DNA from: Candidatus Dojkabacteria bacterium | GTDB lineage: Bacteria; Patescibacteriota; Dojkabacteria; GCA-002793355 | Length of the DNA: 5,845 nucleotides | NCBI GenBank assembly: GCA_015489555.1 | Contig: WFZN01000035.1 | Coordinates: 1-5,845 of the forward strand | Direction: 5' to 3' | Shown here: piece after piece, positions 1 to 5,403 of the stretch | Position numbering within the stretch: the first letter of the stretch is position 1 | Layout of the letters: the number at the start of each line of letters is the position of its first letter | Made by a program: the position numbers and the translations under genes | Notes under the pieces: generated by a model | Seen by the model: only the letters and a program-made list of their open reading frames with translations | What the model was told of the DNA's origin: nothing | Database searches by the model: none

Positions 1-17
1 ATGTGTATAAGAGACAG
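1..17 (+). other. Tn5 mosaic-end sequencing adapter remnant (artefact)
   Basis: The first 17 bases, ATGTGTATAAGAGACAG, equal bases 3-19 of the 19-bp hyperactive Tn5 mosaic end used in transposase-based library kits. On the minus strand this is the CTGTCTCTTATACACAT read-through sequence that trimming programs remove. It sits at the very edge of the window, where untrimmed adapter is expected at a contig end. The mraY-like frame runs open through it, but those last codons (reading LSLIHI) are adapter, not protein. Genomic sequence should be taken to begin at base 18. Confidence 0.95.
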
Positions 18-626
18 GTATAAACCCGACGCCAAGCCGTCTATTCCATCAATAATCTCTGTAGCGTAAGAGAAAGTAAGCATAACAAACGCTAAAGCCG
101 CTAACAAAAAAACATTAACAACGGGATTTGCCCCCTCAAACGGTATTCTATACCCCAATAAATATACCTGTTTGATTCCCAAATACCCAACTGCTACGCG
201 AGCAACAAACAAAAACATAATAAACATAAATGTGAGCTTTAACATACGAGTCGAAAACTTCTCATACCACAACCTCAACCTGTTAGAACGATGAATCACA
301 AACTTTGTAAATGCTTCCTCTAAAAAACCGTACAAGCCTATAAGAAAGAAAACCCCTGCTAAAGCCCTTGCAAAAGGTGTACCAAAATAAAACCACCAAA
401 TAGCTACAGTAGTTAACCATATCAATATACCTCCTAAAGTCGGAGTCCCAGTCTTACCTTTTGTTATTTTCTTAAATATCTTGTTCCAATTACCAATGTC
501 TGGATTATCAAAGTAAAACTTAAGTTTATATAAAAAGTTTATCAACGGAACAACCCATAAAGCGGCAAGTACAAATCCAACCCAGAAAGATCTGACAAAC
601 TCTAAGACAAAACCAACGCCTGTCAT
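18..626 (-). CDS. mraY: MraY-like phospho-MurNAc-pentapeptide transferase, partial (3' end missing)
   Basis: This open frame encodes 203 residues from ATG at 626 to the adapter junction, with no stop. The family transfers phospho-MurNAc-pentapeptide from UDP to undecaprenyl phosphate at the inner membrane, forming lipid I. Family marks are K58-TGTPTLGG-66 (usual KxGTPTMGG), a hydrophobic stretch ending GLYGFLEE at 97-104 (usual GFxDDxxK), and D193-GIDGLA-198 (usual NxxNxxDGxDGLA). About five or six hydrophobic segments are visible, near residues 12-32, 63-82, 87-103, 129-150 and 168-188. Full-length MraY is about 320-360 residues, so roughly the last 40% is lost, including the third catalytic Asp and the HHxxE loop. 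Oddities: Asp-Asp is replaced by E103-E104, the usual Lys three residues later is Thr (a Lys follows at 108), and the two Asn before DGxDG are Tyr and Glu. The frame stays open upstream to another ATG at about 694 inside the divergent gene, but 626 fits the family N-terminus and sits 5 nt from a TATACT box. No Shine-Dalgarno is visible. A specialised MraY/WecA-superfamily paralogue is the main alternative. Confidence 0.85.
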
Positions 627-631
627 ATTAA

Positions 632-639
632 AGTATACT
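632..639. promoter_or_regulatory. Palindromic divergent -10 box (AGTATACT)
   Basis: AGTATACT is its own reverse complement, so it supplies a TATACT (-10-like) hexamer on each strand. On the minus strand the hexamer (637-632) ends 5 nt before the mraY-like ATG. On the plus strand (634-639) it ends 8 nt before the transporter ATG at 648. Those distances place transcription starts at or next to the start codons, that is, leaderless or near-leaderless mRNAs, which agrees with the lack of Shine-Dalgarno motifs. I see no convincing -35 hexamer on either side, so this is a suggestion from spacing and composition only. Confidence 0.4.
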
Positions 640-647
640 ATAAAATA

Positions 648-1577
648 ATGAGCAAACCCACTAGTACAAACTACAACTTTAAAAAAGGACATACTTACAT
701 GTTCTTTACAGCTGTTATATGGGGTATAGGGAGCCTTATCATAAACTTACTTGTAGCTAGATATCGCAACATTAGTGCGATATTATTCTGGAGATACGTT
801 ACCGCACTGGTTGCCTTTTTAACAAGCGCACTACTAATACGCTCTATAAGCTTTATACAGCTTAAAGGCATAATTAAGCAGCCCATAGCATGGGGTGTTG
901 CACTTGGCCTTTCTATTGGCACTCTTTATCCACTATTTATGGCATTCTCTCATACAGCACCGGGCCTTGTAATGCTAATATGGAACCTTACTCCCCTTTT
1001 AAGCATGTTAGTAGGAAAATTTGTCTTTGACGATAGGTTCAACAGGACCGAAGTTACAAGCACAATAACTGTCGCAATAGCCAGTATTGCCTTATCTATG
1101 CTACGATACCCTATAAATAGCACCAGCGCATTAGGTGTACTATATGCATTATGTTCTGTTGGTTCTTATATTCTTTCTACAAGCCTAACTAGAGTTTTTA
1201 TAGGTTCTAAATATGCTGAAGAATTAAACATACTAAGCTCAATTACGGGACTTATCGGGGCTGCTGTTATATACGTATTATCTCCCAACAAAATCGGTCT
1301 TATTAGGCTAGTCTACTTAAGAGACTGGCGTATATGGTATCTTGGAATATTCTCAACTATGGCCGCTCAAGTTATGGCCACCAGAGCAACCTATTTAATA
1401 GACTACTCGGAAACCATGGCGTACACATATTTACAAAGTTTAATAGTAATTTTATTGGAACCTGTTACCGGCATGGCCTTCTCAGCTTTAAAACCGCAGG
1501 AATGGTTCCTAATCATTGTAATAATTGTAGCTTTTATTGTACAGTTAAAGGCTGCTCGCAAGGAATATCCAATGTAA
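648..1577 (+). CDS. EamA/DMT-superfamily membrane transporter
   Basis: This is a 309-residue protein with about ten hydrophobic helices, near residues 18-38, 43-63, 79-99, 103-122, 136-154, 159-179, 194-211, 228-246, 255-275 and 284-302. That is the two-times-five-helix layout of the EamA drug/metabolite transporters of the cytoplasmic membrane. Recognisable family signatures are FTAVIWGIGSL in helix 1, the WNLTPLLSMLVGKFVFDDR segment (112-130) at the end of the first repeat, and LLEPVTG (269-275), the matching 'LEP' motif in the second repeat. Family members export amino acids, metabolites or drugs; the substrate here cannot be told from sequence. The ATG at 648 has no Shine-Dalgarno but follows a TATACT box by 8 nt. 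The alternative ATG at 699 (Met18) has AAGGA 9 nt upstream and begins just before helix 1, so it may be the true start. The gene is divergent from the mraY-like gene and convergent with the amidotransferase gene. It shows no sign of frameshift or truncation. Confidence 0.88.
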   Translation: MSKPTSTNYNFKKGHTYMFFTAVIWGIGSLIINLLVARYRNISAILFWRYVTALVAFLTSALLIRSISFIQLKGIIKQPIAWGVALGLSIGTLYPLFMAFSHTAPGLVMLIWNLTPLLSMLVGKFVFDDRFNRTEVTSTITVAIASIALSMLRYPINSTSALGVLYALCSVGSYILSTSLTRVFIGSKYAEELNILSSITGLIGAAVIYVLSPNKIGLIRLVYLRDWRIWYLGIFSTMAAQVMATRATYLIDYSETMAYTYLQSLIVILLEPVTGMAFSALKPQEWFLIIVIIVAFIVQLKAARKEYPM

Positions 1578-1676
1578 AACAACCTCCCAAGGCAAAAAGT
1601 CGTTGCTTTTAACCTACTTTAAAACAACCACGCCTTCTACATAGCGAAGATGCCATAGGACACACGCCTTTTGAAC
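1578..1676. other. Convergent intergenic gap, no clear element
   Basis: This 99-bp gap separates the transporter stop from the amidotransferase stop. It has only a weak 5-bp A/T hairpin (AAAAG at 1595-1599 with CTTTT at 1606-1610, 6-nt loop) and a repeated octamer CACGCCTT. Neither amounts to a credible bidirectional terminator, although one would be expected between convergent genes. Confidence 0.6.
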
Positions 1677-2444
1677 CTACCTGGCAAAATACAATTTCAA
1701 AAAGTTATCAAACACCATGTTTGCCTTAATTTGGTCCTTGTACTGAAAATCTAACAAACGCTCCTTAAGCTCATCTGGTACAGATGCATATTCATCTGCA
1801 AACATATTGAATCTTTCTATATTCTCCTTGTAAGTAAGCTCTGGATGAAACTGCAAAGAATATACGTTATTCCTTAATTTAAACGCCTGAAGATAAGTAC
1901 GTTCACCAGTCGCTAAAACTTTAACGCTATTTGGGATTCTATCAAAAACTACCGCGCTTTTATGCCCTTCGCTGACATAAAACGAATTTGGCATACCTGC
2001 GAACAATGGGTCACCCTTTCCCTGGGTAGTAAGGCTTATCTTGAAAAAACCCACCTCCTTAAACTCTGGCTTACCTGAAAGAACACGCGCTCCTAGATAC
2101 CAACCCAACAACTGGTGACCAAAGCAGATTGCCAATGTTGGAATATCCTTTTTTACAACAAACTCTAAAATAGGTTTGATCCTATCTAAAATAAGCTCCA
2201 TTTCATTTTTCCTTTTACTTTGCGTGCCCAGTTGGTAAAAACCATGCTCACCGCTTCCTCCCAAAATAACAGCTTTACTTTGTGATAATATATCTAAAAT
2301 TTCGCTGATATTCCACAAAGGAGAAAATATATTCACAGGATATATATCAAACCACTTAAGCCCGTTTTTCTGAGCCTTATTAAAAATACACTGCAATTCA
2401 TGAGGGCCGGATTTGTCAGTCCTAAACTGTATTACTGTTAGCAT
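1677..2444 (-). CDS. Stand-alone class I glutamine amidotransferase
   Basis: This 255-residue cytoplasmic protein has the GATase class I (PF00117-type) fold. Such domains hydrolyse glutamine and hand the ammonia to a synthase partner. The catalytic triad is visible: Cys107 in the nucleophile elbow AICFGHQ (105-111), and His200 with Glu202 in LQFHPEL (197-203). Upstream, VILGGSGEHG (59-68) gives the oxyanion-side Gly pair, and SEGHKSAV (158-165) matches the usual substrate-side His segment. A helical tail of about 45 residues follows the triad. It most resembles the GMP-synthase-like amidotransferases found without an attached synthetase. The intact Glu argues against the GatD/CobQ type, which usually lacks it. 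No synthase partner is in the window, so the ammonia acceptor is unknown; PabA-like or other anabolic roles are possible. Start ATG 2444 has no Shine-Dalgarno but lies 5 nt below a strong promoter. The stop is TAG. It lies 33 bp downstream of the FolC-MTHFS gene on the same strand. Confidence 0.88.
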   Translation of the reverse strand: MLTVIQFRTDKSGPHELQCIFNKAQKNGLKWFDIYPVNIFSPLWNISEILDILSQSKAVILGGSGEHGFYQLGTQSKRKNEMELILDRIKPILEFVVKKDIPTLAICFGHQLLGWYLGARVLSGKPEFKEVGFFKISLTTQGKGDPLFAGMPNSFYVSEGHKSAVVFDRIPNSVKVLATGERTYLQAFKLRNNVYSLQFHPELTYKENIERFNMFADEYASVPDELKERLLDFQYKDQIKANMVFDNFLKLYFAR

Positions 2445-2449
2445 TTAGT

Positions 2450-2477
2450 ATTTTAACGATAAACCCCACTTTGTCAA
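2450..2477 (-). promoter_or_regulatory. Near-consensus sigma70 promoter for the amidotransferase gene (leaderless type)
   Basis: On the minus strand a perfect -35 TTGACA (2477-2472) is followed by a 16-bp spacer and a -10 TAAAAT (2455-2450, 5 of 6 consensus). Only 5 nt separate the -10 from the ATG at 2444. A start 6-7 nt past the -10 would fall on or next to the A of the ATG, so the mRNA would have little or no 5' leader. The -35 begins on the base immediately after the TAA of the upstream gene. This lets the amidotransferase be transcribed independently of the folate gene. Confidence 0.65.
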
Positions 2478-4739
2478 TTAAATCACCCACTCTGTAAATT
2501 TCCAGTTAGCAACTGGAAAGACTAAAACCTTTTCTCGCATAAGATCATTAATTGATATTTTCTGTCTGCAATAACTAAACCCCATATTTAAAACCCGAAA
2601 ATACTGACCTTGATGTTCAACTATGTTACGGACTTTGTTTAAAACTACGGAACATTTGTCTTTATTAGCATTAATAATGCCATCCTTTGGATAAACAACA
2701 ACATGAGAAACCCCCTCAAGAAATCTATCATACACCCCGGAGCCATAACCTAAGCGTTTACCCCAGAAATCCCACACAAGAGCAGGTACAAACACCGCTG
2801 TTTTGTCTGCCTTTTGAATATACTCTCTAAACTCTTTAATATAGCTTGAAACCTCATATATATACGCATTTTTGCTGGCCGGTTGATGTTTGTCCCTTGT
2901 CATTACTGCAAATAACCATTCTTTGTCAGATTTAACGGGGAAAATCAGTACTTTCGGTAGGTAGCGCTTTATATAAACAGATATAATTGGCTCAATATTC
3001 TTTTCCCAGTGAAACGGCTTATAAAAAACCATAACATCCGGACGATATCTTACCAAAATGTCAAAATAAAACCTTAGATCCCTCGCCTCTGGTCCCTTAT
3101 TCGCAAGTATTAAACGGTGTATGTATTCCTGTTCGCCTCCTTTTGAAATAAACTCCGAGTTCAAATTAAATCTACCAGTTTTACCTAAAATCTGCTGTTT
3201 ATATTGCAAACGTATCAAGCTGCGCCAAGACAAGATGTACTGAGTAACTGCCTTACCACGATAAGGATGCAAAAGGATACCAAACAACTTTATAAACGGT
3301 TCCAAAGTATAAACCGAACCAATTATACACGTAATACGCGGATTCTTAAATCGCCCCTTTGTTGTTTGACTTCGGCTACAGTTATACTTGATGACCTTAA
3401 AATATAGTTTAAGTATCTTATCTACATCATTCACCCCGTCTGGCTTACGCCAAAATCTACGCTTTATATCTAACTGTTTAAAATTAACAGCTCCATGACA
3501 AAGTGAGACTTTATATTTACTAAGCAGATTAGAAAGCGTCCTAGTCCATTTTAACGCAGCATTTTTAGTTTTCTTTGAACGCGTAAGGTATATATTCCAA
3601 TCCCATTTTAGGGGAGAAAGCCAACTTGTATACTTTATTAGATAATTTTTTACCTGATCAAGTTCATGGGCATTTGACAATAAGAACAGTTGTGTAACAT
3701 TATTCTGCTTACCAATCCATACTGCGCTTTTGCTTGCTAGATTTATGTAAAAAAACCTCGGTTTACTGTTCCACATATACGCCATAAAATTGTCCCTTGA
3801 AGAGACAGCCCCCCTGGCAGACAAGATATAGCGTTTTGATTTAAGATAATCTATAACTTTTAACAGCTTAGCAAAAGTTTCTACATACTTACCGGAAAGG
3901 TTTGTACCTATATACTCCCGTTTGTATTCTAAACCACTACCATAAACACTTTCCTTTAGATTTTGATCATTACTACTTAAAATAGCAAAACGAGGATCTT
4001 TTGGTACCACATAACCTATGGGCTTTTCTAGCAAAAATGTTACACGTGTAGCTTTAAATCCGTAGTTTTTGTCGTCAAAAATACTTTGACATTCTCCTCC
4101 TAATTTTTGCGTATGATACCTTTTAATATTAGTGATAATCTTAAAGTAATTTTGATGCTTGTTAACAAAAACGTTCGTGTAATCATTCTTTATTCCTACT
4201 CCAGCTTCAACAATCAAAACGTCTATTGGCAAAGGCTGTTCATTAAACAAAAAATTCATAGCACCCAAAAACATAAGCTGCGAATACTTTATAAGCCCAA
4301 ATTGGTCAACAAACTGTCGTCTTAGTGCCAAATCATACACAATTTTAAGATGCTTTAAATAAGAAGCTGGCGATATAAAAAACTCGTTTATTATTAATCG
4401 CTCAATAGGCGAGTAAACATGCGGTTTAGTATATACCGCAACATTGTAACCTTTAGCACGAAGCAACCCCCCTAGCAAAATAGCAGTAGAACCTTTCCCT
4501 GAACTTCCCGTAACGTGAAAAACTGTTCTTATCTTGTTTACATCAATTCCTAACAGACTAACAAGGGCACTACTACGCACTGCATTGGTGACCTTATTGG
4601 TACGAGAAACTTTGCGGGCTCTATCAATGGCTTTATAGATAAAATCAACTAGCTCTGCTGTATCATCATACGCATCAAAGATCGAATGTGCAAAATGGTT
4701 GTGTGAATAGAGATTATTTTGATTTTGATGTACCTGCAT
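2478..4739 (-). CDS. FolC-like folylpolyglutamate synthase fused to 5-formyltetrahydrofolate cyclo-ligase (MTHFS)
   Basis: This is a 753-residue two-part protein. Residues about 20-495 resemble FolC, the Mur-ligase-family enzyme that adds glutamates to folates using ATP. Visible marks are the P-loop HVTGSSGKGST (75-85), TKPHVYSPIERLIIN (104-118, usual TSPHxxxxxERxxxN), VEAGVG (177-182, usual EVGLGG) with TNV at 188-190, His209 (usual DH), DKNYGFK (223-229, usual EKAGIIK), NAHE at 356-359 (usual GAHN), and IIGSVYTL at 472-479 (usual C-terminal GSxYLxG). Residues about 540-753 match MTHFS, which turns 5-formyl-THF plus ATP into 5,10-methenyl-THF: EPIIS...KVLIFP (583-601), VPALVWD (651-657), then RLGYGSGVYDRFL (662-674), the ATP/folate-binding hallmark (usual RLGYGGGYYDRyL), and GFSYCRQ near 720-726. 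Both are cytoplasmic one-carbon enzymes, so the fusion suggests folate salvage and retention. The FolC half is strongly diverged and could have lost or changed activity. ATG 4739 directly follows an in-frame TAG and overlaps the mscS-like gene by 26 bp; AAAAAGG lies very close upstream (3 nt), suggesting translational coupling. The fold assignment is firm for the MTHFS core and the FolC P-loop region; the exact boundary is uncertain. Confidence 0.85.
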   Translation of the reverse strand: MQVHQNQNNLYSHNHFAHSIFDAYDDTAELVDFIYKAIDRARKVSRTNKVTNAVRSSALVSLLGIDVNKIRTVFHVTGSSGKGSTAILLGGLLRAKGYNVAVYTKPHVYSPIERLIINEFFISPASYLKHLKIVYDLALRRQFVDQFGLIKYSQLMFLGAMNFLFNEQPLPIDVLIVEAGVGIKNDYTNVFVNKHQNYFKIITNIKRYHTQKLGGECQSIFDDKNYGFKATRVTFLLEKPIGYVVPKDPRFAILSSNDQNLKESVYGSGLEYKREYIGTNLSGKYVETFAKLLKVIDYLKSKRYILSARGAVSSRDNFMAYMWNSKPRFFYINLASKSAVWIGKQNNVTQLFLLSNAHELDQVKNYLIKYTSWLSPLKWDWNIYLTRSKKTKNAALKWTRTLSNLLSKYKVSLCHGAVNFKQLDIKRRFWRKPDGVNDVDKILKLYFKVIKYNCSRSQTTKGRFKNPRITCIIGSVYTLEPFIKLFGILLHPYRGKAVTQYILSWRSLIRLQYKQQILGKTGRFNLNSEFISKGGEQEYIHRLILANKGPEARDLRFYFDILVRYRPDVMVFYKPFHWEKNIEPIISVYIKRYLPKVLIFPVKSDKEWLFAVMTRDKHQPASKNAYIYEVSSYIKEFREYIQKADKTAVFVPALVWDFWGKRLGYGSGVYDRFLEGVSHVVVYPKDGIINANKDKCSVVLNKVRNIVEHQGQYFRVLNMGFSYCRQKISINDLMREKVLVFPVANWKFTEWVI

Positions 4740-5289
4740 CTACCTTTTTAACAATATTTTTAACAATATGATTAATATCTCTATTGGATATAAGATGCAA
4801 CTTACCCTCTTTGTCTCTTATGTAAACATGTCTTAGCCCAATAAGCTCCACAGTACCCTCTACATCCTTTATTTTTACAGATTCTCCAGTAAGGAGTGTT
4901 CCAGTAAGAATAAAAGACAACCCTGAAACAATGTCTCTTACAACATCACGCATCCCCAAACTTAGGGAAAAACCAGCAAGCCCAAGTCCAGTTACAATTG
5001 GAGTAATATCTATTCCAAGAACAGCAAACGCCATTAAAATTCCAACGGCCCATATTAAGATTGAAGTAATGTGCTTAAACAGACGAAAAATCGTTAATAT
5101 ACGCTCATCTACGCGCGGCCTGCTGTAGTCTACGTGTTTAGCTATTTTTTTAAGTAACTTATCCTGAACATTAGTAACCACTCGTTTAACCAAAGCATGT
5201 ACTATAGCAGTAAACAATGCCACGAATATAACCCCACCTAATACCGTTGGGACTACCAAATCGTGTATTAATCTTGCTAAATAGTCCAT
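4714..5289 (-). CDS. mscS: Short MscS-family mechanosensitive channel
   Basis: This 191-residue inner-membrane protein belongs to the small-conductance mechanosensitive channel family, which opens under membrane tension to release solutes on osmotic downshock. TM1 lies near residues 12-34 and TM2 near 70-92. The pore-lining TM3 is GLGLAGFSLSLGMRDVVRDI (101-120), with the small-residue pattern and polar turn of MscS, followed by VSGLSFILTG. The beta domain follows: ESVKI (136-140, usual GDxV/I), GTVELIGLRHVYIRDKEGK (145-163), and SNRDI (168-172, usual PNxxI). The protein stops soon afterwards, at a Lys/Ser tail, so it lacks the C-terminal alpha/beta cage domain of E. coli MscS (286 residues). 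The ATG at 5289 has only a poor AGCGGAA-like ribosome site. Its last 26 bases overlap the start of the FolC-MTHFS gene, so the two are probably one transcript. Near its end a 12-bp tandem duplication encodes IVKN/IVKK. Confidence 0.88.
   Translation of the reverse strand: MDYLARLIHDLVVPTVLGGVIFVALFTAIVHALVKRVVTNVQDKLLKKIAKHVDYSRPRVDERILTIFRLFKHITSILIWAVGILMAFAVLGIDITPIVTGLGLAGFSLSLGMRDVVRDIVSGLSFILTGTLLTGESVKIKDVEGTVELIGLRHVYIRDKEGKLHLISNRDINHIVKNIVKKVDAGTSKSK
4745..4768. repeat. 12-bp perfect tandem duplication in the 3' end of the mscS-like gene
   Basis: TTTTTAACAATA occurs twice in direct, adjacent copies (4745-4756 and 4757-4768). It is in frame and encodes I-V-K-N then I-V-K-K in the channel's C-terminal tail. 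The promoter-distal copy also provides the AAAAAGG just upstream of the FolC-MTHFS start codon, so it may affect translation of that gene. Slippage during replication is the simplest origin. Confidence 0.85.
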
Positions 5290-5330
5290 ATTCCGCTTTG
5301 CTTACTTATTACTTTTTAAAGAATGCCAAC

Positions 5331-5360
5331 ATTATGAAAGACTTAATGTGGAAGCGTTAA
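5331..5360 (-). promoter_or_regulatory. Possible promoter for the mscS-folate gene pair
   Basis: On the minus strand TTAACG (5360-5355, a weak -35) and CATAAT (5336-5331, 5 of 6 to TATAAT) are separated by 18 bp. They lie just past the hairpin at 5360-5388 and about 40 nt before the channel start at 5289, giving a leader of roughly 30-35 nt. A second candidate -35, TTGGCA, lies nearer the gene but has no good -10. The assignment is tentative. Confidence 0.3.
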
Positions 5361-5388
5361 AGGGGCGCAGCCGAAGGCTGCGCCCCTT
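5360..5388 (-). terminator. GC-rich hairpin, probable terminator of the upstream minus-strand gene
   Basis: A perfect 13-bp inverted repeat (5360-5372 with 5376-5388) encloses a 3-nt loop. On the minus strand it reads AAGGGGCGCAGCC, TTC, GGCTGCGCCCCTT. It begins 15 nt after the stop codon at 5404 of the gene to the right. The stem is far richer in G+C than its surroundings. The following T-run is short (three T counting the stem end, then AAC), so termination could be imperfect or factor-aided. It also separates that gene from the channel-folate genes. Confidence 0.7.
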
Positions 5389-5403
5389 AACACCTTCTAT
5401 GCA

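Noticed and set aside
627..694. Extending the mraY-like protein to an upstream in-frame ATG near 694
   Set aside because: It would overlap the divergent transporter by about 46 bp and add about 22 residues absent from the family; the ATG at 626 fits the family length and the -10 spacing.
695..922. Minus-strand open frame of 75 codons opposite the transporter gene
   Set aside because: It lies antisense inside a clear ten-helix transporter, has no recognisable motif or ribosome site, and its sequence is the complement of conserved EamA segments.
1595..1610. Short hairpin AAAAG/CTTTT as a terminator between convergent genes
   Set aside because: Only five mostly A-T pairs with a 6-nt loop; such a stem is expected by chance in AT-rich DNA.
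1334..1612. Plus-strand 92-codon frame overlapping the transporter 3' end
   Set aside because: It is an out-of-phase shadow of the EamA frame, with Cys/His-rich random composition and no start signal.
3204..3407. Plus-strand 67-codon frame within the FolC-MTHFS gene
   Set aside because: It is antisense to the middle of a continuous 753-codon gene, with no motif and no ribosome site.
5360..5388. C(UUCG)G tetraloop in the GC-rich hairpin
   Set aside because: The letters CTTCGG are present, but pairing them as a tetraloop shifts the register and breaks the 13-bp stem; the perfect fold has a 3-nt TTC loop.
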